Shown: positions 54,440 through 64,000 of the stretch, one piece after another
Layout: each line of letters opens with the position of its first letter
How positions within the stretch are numbered: the stretch's first letter is position 1
Source: Toxorhynchites rutilus septentrionalis
Taxonomy: Eukaryota; Arthropoda; Insecta; Diptera; Culicidae
Assembly (NCBI RefSeq): GCF_029784135.1
Contig: NC_073744.1
Coordinates: forward strand, 100,251,303 to 100,315,302
DNA: 64,000 bases
Direction: 5' to 3'
Notes under the pieces: model-generated
Databases searched by the model: none
What the model saw: the letters and a program-made list of their open reading frames with translations, nothing else
What the model was told of the DNA's origin: nothing
Position numbers and translations under genes: made by a program

Positions 54440-55719
54440 GGAGGGGCCATGAAACAGTCAATTGCTTAAGATAAGACTTCAGAGATGGAAGCAAGGCAGA
54501 AATAAGGCTTCTAAGGGGGTCTTGAATATTGAGGGTGTTTAATATAAAGTCCACAATGTCCGAAAAAGCTATCAATCCTCGATTGGACGCGAATTTTCTA
54601 TGAGAAGATCGAGGGGCAGCGTTTTTGTTTCTCTCTCTTCTGGGTAACGGCGTATAATCCTTACTGCAACCAGGAATTGGCTGAGAAGGAGTCTTCGGAT
54701 TAGTTTTTTTTACCATTATCCTTGGAATTAGACAGTCTTCTGAGGATCATTTTAACTTTCTTACGGTGCATCATTGGTGAAGAGAGTTTTCTTTTTTGAG
54801 AATCATCCTTTGTCGAAGATTCTGGTGCAGCCGTAGTGTGATCCTCATCAGAATCAGAGTCCAATTCTTGAGTTGACAAAACCGAAAATTGGTTTTCATC
54901 ATGAGCGGCTGATGCGGCCTTGAGCATTTCAGCATAAGTCCGCTTGGAGCGTCCTGTGATAGAACGCTTCACTTTATCGGAGTGCTGTTTGTACTTTGGG
55001 CACTCCTGTAGTGCGTGAGGATTCTCGCCACAGTGGATACATTTTTCCAATGTTTGTGTACAAGAATCCTCACTGTGTTTTTCACCACATTTACCGCAGC
55101 GGAACTTGTTGCCGCAATGGCTGGAAGAATGTCCCAAAATTTTACAGATGGTGCAATTATAGACCCACGGTACAAACAAGCGCACCGGAAAAAAAACACT
55201 ATCTACTTTCACATAGTTCGGAAGAACACAACCAGCGAAAGTCACCCGAAACGAGTGTGAAGGCTTATAGACTTTTTGGTTGTCTTCCAAAGATGCTACA
55301 TGTAGTTGCCTAACATCCAGAATCTTCACAAGCTCACTAATTAGGGAGTTTTTAAAACAACCCGATGCTTTTTTCAATTCTTCAACACTCAGACTCGCAT
55401 CGGAGACTACGCCTTCTATCTCCACATCTCGAGAAGGGATGTAAATGTGGTACTCCCTGTTGAAAATCTCGTGGTCAACAATCTTGTTCGCCACATCAAA
55501 AGTCGGTGCTTCTACACGCAGTTTGTCCGGTCTCTCTTTACGTATCAAGACATCCGGATACTTACGCAGCAAATCTCTTGAAATGTCAAGAGTTCTCAAC
55601 GATTTCTCCTTGGGCCGAAAGAAAAAAACCCATGGTGCCTTTGAGGACTGTTGGTAATAGCGCGTCCGCGCAACAATAGCATCAGCAGACGCCATAACGG
55701 TTGCGCAAACGGTGCGCAA
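54411..55719 (-). CDS. LINE ORF1 (gag-like) with an A8 frameshift
   Basis: 339 residues from ATG 55719: FFFRPKEKSLRTLDISRDLL, a central domain, then three zinc knuckles CTICKILGHSSSHC, CGKCGEKHSEDSC and CIHCGENPHALQEC (~190-240), an acidic stretch, and basic KRKLSSPMMHRKKVKMILRR. At the end a run of eight A (complement 54707-54714) puts the reading to a stop (NGKKN). With seven A it would continue as NGKKTNPKTPSQPIPG for ~100 more residues to 54411. I read this as a one-base insertion; a programmed slip is possible. A second ATG (55698) is available. Confidence 0.75.
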
Positions 55720-55749
55720 CCGTCTATGAAAAACAAAAAAAAAACTTTC

Positions 55750-55783
55750 TCACACACACGCACACACACACGCGCGCGCGCAA
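55750..55783. repeat. CA/CG microsatellite
   Basis: (CA)n with CG interspersed, ending CGCGCGCGCG. Confidence 0.9.
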
Positions 55784-57496
55784 AAACTCAACTCAAAACT
55801 AACTTAGACTTAAAATTAACGTAAACTAAAAAAATATTTCAAAACTAAAATTGCTTTCCAAAAAAAAATTCTTCAAAAAAAAAAATATTAATTATAAGTG
55901 TCCGAACAACCTTGAACACCCCTATTTAGAGAGCGATACAAAGCCGCGCGCTACAAGGTAAACACTATAGCGCGACGGCAAAATCTATTGTTGTACTTCT
56001 CTGTTTTGTTGACGGCGTTCAGTGGAACGAATGAACAGGCCACCGATCCGGGCTTCCCAGAGAGGCGCGTCCTGTTGCTTTTGGTGCAGTTCACTTGCGA
56101 CGAAAGCAGAAAAAAACCAACTAAAAACCACTTTAGAAGAAGGAAAAAAACAGCTTCGATTTATTACTAACAGAGCACGAACAATAGACGTCCGGCTCTT
56201 ACAATTGATCGATGAGGGAAGAAAATATTATTGCTATACATCTTGAAATTCAACAAGACGATGAGCATGATCAAGACGAAAAGAAAAAATGTACAAAAAG
56301 TAAAAAATAAAAAAAATCGGCAGGCAAAAAACGTGAACAGGTCGTGCAAGATAACGTGTTTGAGCGTACAGATTTTCCAGGCACGTTTTAAATTTCTCTG
56401 TTTTTTCAACATATACACTATTTAACATGAAAACAATCATTATCATATGTTACTCACTTGGACGTATTACACAATAATTTTACTAAGATCTTTTAGAATA
56501 TACAATATTTTCAAATTCCTCAGTGGATAATGAATCCGTAATATATTACAGCCTTGGTATGAGCCAAGGTGATAATGCAAGAAAAGTACAACCAAGGTTG
56601 TCATAAGTTCTAGTTACAACACAATATTGAAACACAGTATCTTACGTTGTGGGACATTCCTGAAAAATATATTCTCATTTTTCCATCATCATACCGAAAA
56701 AGGAAAAAGGCTTCAGTGTGGTTAGAAACAACCCGAAACCGAAGGAATCATTTGAAAATCAATAAACGCGGAGATATAAGGAGATATAACCAAAAATTGA
56801 ACCGTATTTTGATATTTTGATAGTTGCGGATAGATTAGTTTGCGATTTGATTTTTTTTTATAGCTTGTGAGTAATATGTATTAATAATTATTAATTACAC
56901 TTGATATTTACTAAATTTCATGTCTATTTATTTTGTTGAATATGATGAGAAAATTATGTCAATTTTACTCATTGAACCAACTGCAATGTTTCTAAATTGA
57001 TTATTCAGTAAGAAAAAAAATACGTGTGAACGCCACTGGAGCTACACATTTCACGTCACGTTTCAGATCAAAAATTAACCGTGCAAACGTAATGCGCCAG
57101 GCAAACGTATGCTGTCTGACGCTCGCTTGGACCAATCTGAAGGATCATCTCCTATGTTTCAAACTAACCGTGCAATCGGTGGAACACAGGTTTGTTTGCG
57201 AGAGACCGCCGCTTCCGTCGGCGGATTGGCGGTCGACTCGAATTACGCCAAATACGCTGCAAGCAACAAGGCAAAATAACTGAGTGTCCGTGCGAACAAT
57301 AAAATTGCTGAATTTCGACTCCAGTGACGCTGAGACGTAAGTACCGAAATTTAGCTATAGGGGGTCTGAGGAATGACTTCATTCTGGAAAAGGGGTCTCT
57401 TGCCCAAAATAGTTTGAGAACCCCTGATATAGGGCAATAATGTGACTAGAATAGAATAGTGGCACATATGATGAAACAGCTAACTCACCTAATTTG
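55784..57496. other. Intron sequence, possibly LINE 5' UTR at left
   Basis: 55784-56200 may belong to the LINE 5' UTR (balanced composition near 55980-56120). Beyond it I see no gene or repeat known from the window. Confidence 0.4.
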
Positions 57497-57636
57497 CTCC
57501 ACCGAAGTGCTACCCCTGTACGGTACGTACGCTCGTACACACGGCTCGTCGCGCGGATGTCGTCTATAGACGACACTCGTACACACAGGACGTCACGCGG
57601 ATGTCGTCTATAGACGACGCTCGTAACGAAAGGATT
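57497..57636. mobile_element. TTAA-type MITE, partial
   Basis: Reverse-oriented copy with TACCCCTGTACGG, two GTCGTCTATAGACGAC palindromes and the end CGTAACGAAAGGATTAA. The other end is lost. Confidence 0.75.
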
Positions 57637-58280
57637 AAAAAGTAATTGTTTACTTGAGGACTGCTGCCATCTTGGATTTGGATTTTTCATGATCTGCTAT
57701 GTTCTACTAGTCGAGCACTTTCATTTGATACCCATATTGATGGGGTTCTGAGAAAATATATAATCTTTTGTAGTGGCCGCCATCTTGGATTTGCATTTTT
57801 CATAAATAACTGTGTTTTACTAGTTTTGGGGGAGTTTACGGTTTCGGTTCGAGAGTAATAAAACGCTTGTATTATGTCCGATAGTCTATTGTATACTAAA
57901 TTATATTTACAGCTTGTGTGGTTCAACATTCTGTGAAGATCTATTGATCGTGGGATCATATTGGTGGTTCTTTGGATAGGTCTAATTATCTGATGTGATG
58001 ACAATGGAGTGACCAGTAAGGATCGCCACATAGTCAATCCCTTTCATTTGATATCCATATTGACATTTTCATATTCCCATATTTCTGAAAAAATATTAAA
58101 TCCGCCATTTTGTAGCGGTCGCCATCTTTGATTTTCATTTTAGACAAATAACTGTGTTCTACTGTTCAAGCCCTTCCATTCAATACTCATATTGATGGGG
58201 TTTTAGGAAAACCCATATTGATGGGATTTTGAGAAAATATATACGAAATCCGCATGTATGGCGGCATTCCATTTTTTCAG
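57637..58280. repeat. Tandem ~120-bp repeat, opposite orientation
   Basis: TTTCATTTGATACCCATATTGA and GCCATCTTGGATTTG units, inverted with respect to 35845-36290. 57830-58020 is an interruption. Confidence 0.7.
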
Positions 58281-58443
58281 AATATCTTCAATGTCTCGAG
58301 TACGGTGGCACTCGTTTGCTAAGGGTTAAATTTCGGAGAATGTTTGAAGGAAATCGACATATGTTTGTGAAGTATTCATAAAAAATATATTATCATCATT
58401 GCCGGAGAAAAAATATGATGTTGTTGGAACGATTGAAGATTAT

Positions 58444-58673
58444 CCCTTTCAATACAGCAGTGTGCTCCGTCGAAGTACCATCGCTGAACGGAGCATTGTG
58501 CCGAAAAGTAGGCACGTCGCGTTGTTGTGATCGATGTGCAGTATCACTCTCATGTCGTCTAAAGACGACGCTCGTACACACAGCTCATCGCGCGGATGTC
58601 GTCTATAGACGACACTCATACACACTGGTCCTCGCGCGGATGTCTTCTATAGACGACGCTCGTAGCAAAAGGG
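58444..58673. mobile_element. TTAA-type MITE
   Basis: CCCTTTCAATACAGCAGTG ... CGTAGCAAAAGGG with three palindrome positions (two mutated). TTAA only on the right side. Confidence 0.78.
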
Positions 58674-58755
58674 TTAAACTAGAATACCACCGTCATTGTG
58701 GAAAAATAAAATAACAAGCACGATGAATTAGAGGCGAATGAACTGCAAAGTTTAA

Positions 58756-58984
58756 CCCTTCATTACGGCAGTGTGGTCCGCCGAAGTGCTACCCCTGTAC
58801 GGAGCACTGCGCCAAAAAGTATGCACATCGCGCTGGTGTGATCGAAGAGCAGTATGAATTTCATGTCGTCTAAAAACGACGCTCGTACACACAGCTTGTC
58901 ACGCGGATGTTGTCTATAGACGACACTCGTACACACAGAACGTCGCGCGGATGTCGTCTATAGACGACGCTCGTAACGAAAGGG
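58756..58984. mobile_element. TTAA-type MITE, complete
   Basis: 229 bp, CCCTTCATTACGGCAGTG ... CGCTCGTAACGAAAGGG, TTAA at 58752-58755 and 58985-58988. Three palindromes in tandem, one mutated (GTCGTCTAAAAACGAC). It lies 170 bp from the Tomosyn donor and follows a SINE-like end (GAGGCGAATGAACTGC). Confidence 0.88.
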
Positions 58985-59155
58985 TTAACGTCCCTCTAGA
59001 ACAAACAAGGAAGGAAACTCTCGTGAATCTCTTGTATCCTTTGTCCCAAAAGCACTCAAACATCAGAAAAAAAATTGTAAGGTTCTTCGCAATTTCCTAT
59101 CGAAATCTGTCGATTTTGTCGAATTTGTTGGACAATGACATTCTGACATACTTAC

Positions 59156-59280
59156 ATAGTTCTTCACGATCTAGATTTCTCATTCCACCACCAAAAAGAC
59201 CTTTGAAAAAACTTTCCTTGGGGACTTCTGGCATTTCGTGTGTGGAATATAATTCTCCAAGCATATCACTATACTGGTTG
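59156..59280 (-). CDS. Tomosyn: Tomosyn, penultimate coding exon
   Basis: 125 nt on the minus strand, after TTTTTTTTTCGTTTCAG and before GTAAGTATG. The frame is C|41 codons|T: NQYSDMLGELYSTHE, MPEVPKESFFKGLFGGG, MRNLDREEL. In Tomosyn/STXBP5 the stretch before the SNARE reads LGELFTP...FFKGLFGGG...LDREELFGESS, so both sequence and position agree. Exon phases (first base completes a codon, last T begins Phe) match the last exon at 12550. The upstream exon is not in the window as far as I can see. Confidence 0.92.
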
Positions 59281-59627
59281 CTGAAACGAAAAAAAAAACA
59301 TTAAAATTTTATTTTAGAACGTGGAATCGATAGATATACGCAGATATCAGTATAGTCACACCGTCAGTGCTTTCGTCATTTATTCAAATTTGAATGAACC
59401 GCCTTGTAAAACAGTTCAGGTGCTAAACCTCTCACACTAACGTATCGAAAAATGCTGTTCGCGCTGAAGATATCTCGTGAAGAATAAAAGCGAGAATGAA
59501 AGAAAAATTTCTGTCCAAATAATCTAGTGTTAGATTTAGTCATTTTCAAATTGTCTTAATTATATAGAGAATAATTTTTATTTTAACGTGAAATTTGACT
59601 CTGTAAACGTTAGATGATAAGTAATTG
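59281..59627. other. Tomosyn upstream intron, nothing recognised
   Basis: A/T-rich intron following the acceptor; no repeat match seen. Confidence 0.4.
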
Positions 59628-59896
59628 ACTAGGGGGACTAGGGGGGCGTTGCTGATTAATGGTCAGCTGCATCCCAATAGGAAGTATCCCGTGTCGGGCA
59701 CACATACAGAGCATTGGAGACAGCAACATCCCAATTACGAAAACACTTGTAATACTAACCTCGAGCCAACCGCGAGTAATCGGTTACATATTACTAACAT
59801 AGATAATAAGAAAAATTGTATTGAACTCCCGGCCCCGTGAGGCTAACGCCATATGAGCCTTTATAAAAATATATATTTTGGAAAAAAAAAAAAAAG
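59628..59896 (+). mobile_element. LINE 3' end, plus strand
   Basis: GGGGGGCGTTGCTGATTAAT, GTATCCCGTGTCGGGCAC, GAACTCCCGGCCCCGTGAGG, CATATGAGCC, ATATATATTTTGG and A13. It is a 5'-truncated copy of the LINE end seen at 18748 (-) and 37445. Confidence 0.75.
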
Positions 59897-60956
59897 TAAT
59901 TGAGTCTGATTAAAAATCTAGTGATGAAGGTATTTTTGGGCGGCGAGAGCTGTGTTCTTTTCAATTGAAAACAAAATGCGAAACATGCAGTTCGGATCGG
60001 ACTTCCGCTAAACTAAAAGTGATGCAGTGATGCAATCTCGACGTGTCAAGGACATTTGGCATAAAAAAACTAAAATCCCAATTTCCGGTGATTTTTTGGT
60101 TTTCAAAAAACCTCACATTTAGATGTCCGTGACACTAATAGATGAAGTTCGAATGAGCTGATGTTTTGCATATGGTATATTATAGTGCAAATCAACATTT
60201 CGCAGCATGTTCCGGATGAAAAATCTGAATGAACTATTTTTATTGGTACAGGCAAACCTTTCTTTTGCGGGGGATTGGGACCGCATAAAAAAATCGTGCA
60301 AAACTTCACCAGTTGCTTTAAAAAACCGTGTTCGGTACACATTTTGAAAAAAACTTTTTTGTGCGGTAGATAGGAACCGCATAAAAAAATTTTCCCCCAA
60401 GAAAATATCTCAAATCCACGCCGTTCACCGTTCAATTTCCTTTTGTTTCCCTACTTTGCGATGGGACAGTTTGCCTTTTCGGTTGCGCGTGGCTGTTTTG
60501 TGCTTTTAGTTACATGCCGAATCGTGATGCTGTTGATATCATGTTATGCAAAAACTTAGAAAAACTTAGAGATGGGAGGAGAGAAATGTTTTGTGGACAA
60601 TTGAGACGCAAATATGCTTTTTTCGCACTGAAATGCATATAAACCATCGGAAAAAAACAAATGGACGATAACTTAGCCAAATGTGCTTTTTTCACAAAAA
60701 AGTCGCACAAAAAACCGCAAAAACAGGTTTTACTGTACTCAAAATCATATGTTTCGTCTCATAGTTCAAAAAAAAGTCCCAGAGTGTCGATTTTTGAAAA
60801 AAAAGTTTTTCGAGATGATGAGATCCAGTTCGACGTATCATGCAAATTCATGACATTTGGCATTAAACAAATTTTTTGAATACTCCGATTTCCTTGGGTG
60901 ACTTTTCGATTTTTAAAAAACTCAAACTTTGACCGCTTTGCGCCACTCTTCTTCAA
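59897..60956. repeat. Dispersed repeats
   Basis: 60050-60200 and 60760-60950 are copies of the repeat at 33000 (TTTCGAGATGA, CATTTGGCAT, GCCACTCT). 60250-60400 has two GGACCGCATAAAAAAA units. No gene. Confidence 0.6.
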
Positions 60957-61184
60957 CCCTTTCGCTACGAGCGTCGTCTATAGACGACATCCGCCCGACG
61001 TCCTGTGTGTACGAGTGTCGTCTATAGACAACATCCGTGCGATGAGCTGTGTGTACGAGCGTAGTCTTTAGACGACATGAAAGTCATACTGCACATCGAT
61101 CACAACAACTCCGTGCATACTTTTCGGCACAATGCTCCGTTCAGCGGTAGCACTTCGACGGAGCACACTGCTATATTGAAAGGG
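60957..61184. mobile_element. TTAA-type MITE
   Basis: CCCTTTCGCTACGAGCG ... CTATATTGAAAGGG, with three palindrome positions. Flanks TTCAA and TTAA. Confidence 0.82.
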
Positions 61185-61261
61185 TTAATCTTCAATCGTT
61201 CCAACAACGTCATATTTTTTTCCGACAATGATGATAATGTATTTTTTATGAATACTTCACG

Positions 61262-61343
61262 AACATATGTCGTGCATATTTTTCGGCACAGTGGTCCGTA
61301 CAGCGGTAGCACTTCGGCAGAGCACACTGCCGTATTGAAAGGG
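61262..61343. mobile_element. TTAA-type MITE, right end only
   Basis: CGTGCATATTTTTCGGCACA ... CCGTATTGAAAGGG. The flank GAGTCCGATTGAGCTGATAT is the same dispersed repeat that flanks the copy at 33092, so the copies at 60957 and 61262 may be one insertion rearranged by an internal duplication. Confidence 0.7.
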
Positions 61344-62812
61344 TTGAGTCCGATTGAGCTGATATTTTGCATAGGGTGTTTTTTCGAGGTGGTAAACATT
61401 TTGTATAGGGTAACTTTTTGAAATTTAAAAGTCGACTTTCCCATACATCCATTGGCAGCCTATTGTGCATCTTACACAGTCGAAGCAGTCCCACGAATAT
61501 CATACGCATGATGCTTTATGTTCATTTCATATTGATACACCACGAGTGAGGTTCGATATTGTACGTTCTGGCACAGTCTAATCGCCACGAGTGTGACTCG
61601 ACGTTGTACGTGAAATTGTTAAAATCAACTTCGCTAGCGCAAACATCGGATGAACTAACAACGCTTATACAATGTAATTTTCGAATATGTGGGAATTAAA
61701 TTTTCCGATCTTCCTTCACAGTTCTCCGGAAATTTTCCGATTTTTCTCTCCACTATATTGAAGAGACGACATTTTACAAACAAAATACAAACAAGACGAA
61801 TACAACAAAATAAAGAAGGCTAAAATCTGACTATACCTTCTTCGGGTTTTCCGCTTACGAACAGATTTGGCCTTCGATTGTTTTTATATACATCCAGGTT
61901 TTTTTTTACGCGGGGATACGTACCTCCTAAAAAAACCGCGTTAATTGGAAAATCCGCGTAAAAAACCATGTCACCTAATGATAGATATCAAATGGGACAA
62001 TCCTTACGTAGAACGGAAGTAAAAAGTTGAGTGCTGCTCGCTTACGAAAACGCGTAGTTTTTTCCCGCAATTTCATTGGTTACTGGTAGCTATAGTTCGT
62101 TTTTCCTCACGAATGAGGTCATCTGCTGTTGCAAGAAGATACCCTTGTGACTTGTACACTCTACTGCCGACGGGCAGCATCTCTTTTGGACCGTCCAGAG
62201 CTAAGTAGACAGGGAAAGACATTCACGAATCGCTGCCCGTAAAAACCTCGTCCCGTTTTCCAACACCTAAAATCCACGTAAGAATCGTGATAAGGTGCGG
62301 CACTAACTTCCTTCATAAGCGCTAAGCTCCGTTACAAGCACTTATCACCGTAATATGTTCTGAGGGAACATAAGGGAAAAATGTGAGCTAACTACTGAAC
62401 AACAATGCAAACACCTGCACTTCGCGCTAAAGGCAGTGTATTATTGCTAACATTCGTTGCATTGCGCAAAAAGCGATCAGCGATCAAAAAGCTAGCAGTC
62501 AATAATAATTCTGGAATTTAAGTTTAAAATTGATGCCTCAGGGCGAAAACTGGTACATTGGTCGTGACTGACCGCGTTTGTACGCGAATTCGAAAATAAC
62601 TACTGAACAATAATGCAAACACCTGCGCTTCGCGCTACAGGCAGTGTATTATAGCTAACATTCGTTGTATTGCGCAAAAAGCGATCAGAACCCTGAAGGA
62701 ATAAAAAATCAAATGACCGAAGTGCAATTTTGTGTTGTTTTGATTTTTTGTTACATCGGATATTTCGAGCGTCGTAGGAAAGTGGCGTCCGAAGTAACAG
62801 TCGAATGCTTAA
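61344..62812. other. Repeats without a gene
   Basis: 61615-61890 is the second copy of the repeat at 11517. 61897-61967 is a small fold-back (GGTTTTTTTTTACGCGG / CCGCGTAAAAAACC). 62393-62479 and 62602-62688 are ~87-bp direct repeats (TGCAAACACCTGC, GCAGTGTATTAT). The rest is unassigned. Confidence 0.55.
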
Positions 62813-63042
62813 ACCTTTCGTTACGAGCGTCGTCTATAGACGACATCCGCGTGACGTCCTGTGTGTACGAGTGTCGTCTATAGACGACATCCGCGCGACG
62901 AGCTATGTGTACGAGCGTCGTCCTTAGACGACATGAAATTCATACTGCTCTTCGATCACATCAGTGCGATGTGCATACTTTTCGGCGCAGTGCTCCGTAC
63001 AGCGGTAGCACTTCGGCGGAGCACACTGCCGCGATGAAAGGG
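62813..63042. mobile_element. TTAA-type MITE
   Basis: ACCTTTCGTTACGAGCG ... GCCGCGATGAAAGG with two intact palindromes and one variant. Flanks TTAA and TCAA. Confidence 0.85.
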
Positions 63043-63429
63043 TCAAACTCCGAATCTGGCGATTTTTTTTATCGGTGATTGAAAGTTGAAAAGTATAAAT
63101 ACGTGAACAATTGATTGAAAACTAATAGTGTGCATCCATTAACTCGATTTGTTTACATTTGTTACATACAGTGACTCAACCCCGTAATCGTACTCCACCA
63201 TGCAGACCTCATAATCGTACGCTGGTTGTAATCTCTACTCGATTTCGAAGGCGTTGGCCAGTTTCCGAATTCCATGATTAGTATGGTATCCCTTGTTCAT
63301 TGCAACTATCTTTAGCTGTCTTTCGCCTTATCTACGAGTTTTTTGTGTATTCGTAAGGAATATTTATGATTTTTTTTCATCAAGTGGTTTTTAAAACCGT
63401 TATTTTCAGAAATTTTATGGTTTCTAAAT
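63043..63429. other. Intron sequence, no gene seen
   Basis: TATAAATA at 63098 has no associated ORF. The right part may be decayed Tc1 sequence. Confidence 0.35.
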
Positions 63430-63670
63430 TTCTTACACAAATAACTTCCTCTGTTTTTTACTGGGATTGATGTCGGAAGAGTAATTGTAATGTAACCATG
63501 TGCGAATTCTGTATGTCTTGAGCTCTGGGTCATTGTCTTGGCAAAACTTGAATCCTCGATTCCATCACATCTTGTTAACACTTTGCTTCATATTTCCCTT
63601 CAGGACTTGAATAGTAAACATTATGATCTATTACGCCATCGATAAAAACCAAATTGAACCAACAAAAAGT
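63430..63670 (-). pseudogene. Tc1-like transposase relic
   Basis: Minus strand in changing frames: FIDGVIDHNVYY (Tc1: FIDGIMD..VY), MKQSVNKM (LKQSVxKxG), then FKFCQDNDPELKTYRIRTWL (Tc1: FxFQQDNDPKHTA...WL) with the second catalytic D. Stops and frameshifts throughout; no inverted ends found. Confidence 0.65.
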
Positions 63671-63797
63671 TTGTAATGTGCCTAGGAAGGGCAACTTGAG
63701 TGCCCGAGCACAGAGGGACAAACATATCTCAGCAATTAAAAAAATCAGTAACTCCAATTTGTTTATTCCAAACAGCATGAAACACATCAATGTTTAA

Positions 63798-64000
63798 CCC
63801 TTTTGTTACGAGCATCGTCCATAGACAACATCCGCGCGACGTCCTGTGTGTACGTTTGTCGTCTATAGATGATATCTACGCGACGAGCTGTGTGTACGAG
63901 TGTCGTCTTTAGACGACATGAAATTCATACTGCTCTTCGATCACACCTGCGCGATGAGCATACTTTTCGGTGCAGTGCTTTGGCGGAGCACACTTTCGTA
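63798..64000. mobile_element. TTAA-type MITE, cut by window end
   Basis: CCCTTTTGTTACGAGCATCG after TTAA (63794-63797), with palindromes mutated (ATAGATGATAT). Continues past the window. Confidence 0.82.

Larger units (their letters stand above)
50375..55719 (-). mobile_element. RNase H-group LINE, nearly full length
   Basis: Minus-strand LINE with ORF1, ORF2 and a 3' end that finishes in A9 near 50375-50390. The 3' UTR has TTACTCGCGG-like and GGAGCCACTAATTC sequence of the same layout as the LINE ends at 18605 and 59628. The 5' UTR lies above 55719 but its start is not clear. ORF2 carries at least two frameshifts and one stop, so it is inactive. Confidence 0.8.
12551..59155 (-). other. Tomosyn: Tomosyn last intron, about 46.6 kb
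   Basis: The donor is T|GTAAGT (59155 and downward) and the acceptor is TTCTTACAG (at 12551). The intron separates two exons that join in phase 1. It is filled almost wholly with the elements listed here. Confidence 0.88.

Noticed and set aside
63312..63581. Possible upstream Tomosyn exon
   Set aside because: The better explanation is a Tc1 transposase relic (QDNDP motif); no splice signals fit Tomosyn.
1..64000. tRNA, rRNA, CRISPR or prokaryotic operon signals
   Set aside because: None seen; tandem repeats here have no CRISPR-like spacer structure and the genes are spliced eukaryotic or LINE type.

Overview
The window is eukaryotic nuclear DNA from a dipteran. Repeat content, the LINE types and the size of one intron suggest a culicine mosquito, most likely Aedes; this species call is inference. 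Nothing bacterial or phage-like is present. The only host gene I can support is Tomosyn (the syntaxin-binding R-SNARE protein) on the minus strand. Its last coding exon is at 12288-12550 and its penultimate exon at 59156-59280. The two join in phase with consensus splice sites, so 12551-59155 is a single intron of about 46.6 kb. Sequence left of 12288 is 3' UTR and downstream flank. Sequence right of 59280 is the preceding intron. Almost everything else is transposable elements and their debris. Layout: 1-18.2 kb is dominated by nested and tandem copies of an unusual element that carries degenerate replication-dependent histone H2A genes (two H2A lineages, with TATA boxes and 3' histone stem-loops), interrupted by a broken REL-endonuclease LINE (4.9-8.1 kb) and by the last Tomosyn exon. 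18.2-20.7 kb holds LINE 3' ends and a LINE ORF1 fragment behind a promoter-like module. 21-26.6 kb is one minus-strand element of H2B type expanded into a ~197-bp-unit array. 27-32.4 kb is a plus-strand RNase H-containing LINE with a MITE in ORF1. 34.3-35.7 kb is a mariner-like transposon. 37.4-43.5 kb holds another H2A fragment and a plus-strand H2B/H3-type block with a 1.4 kb palindrome of two head-to-head H3 pseudogenes. 43.5-47.4 kb is a second LINE with an intact ORF1. 47.4-48.7 kb is a further H2A block. 50.4-55.7 kb is a minus-strand LINE with both ORFs. 57-64 kb contains the penultimate Tomosyn exon among TTAA-flanked MITEs and a Tc1 relic. The most interesting system is the histone-bearing family. 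Blocks begin with the palindrome GACGTAGGACTACGTC (or a close variant) after a run of T, and end with TAGTCCTACGTCA, a short hairpin and another run of T. They contain degenerate H2A, H2B or H3 genes with promoters and stem-loops. Two copies sit inside the same T-run of older copies, and an uninterrupted version of that site is also in the window. This looks like a mobile, histone-gene-carrying family inserting into poly-T. I cannot tie it to any superfamily I know. No host regulatory network can be read from the window beyond Tomosyn splicing and polyadenylation signals.
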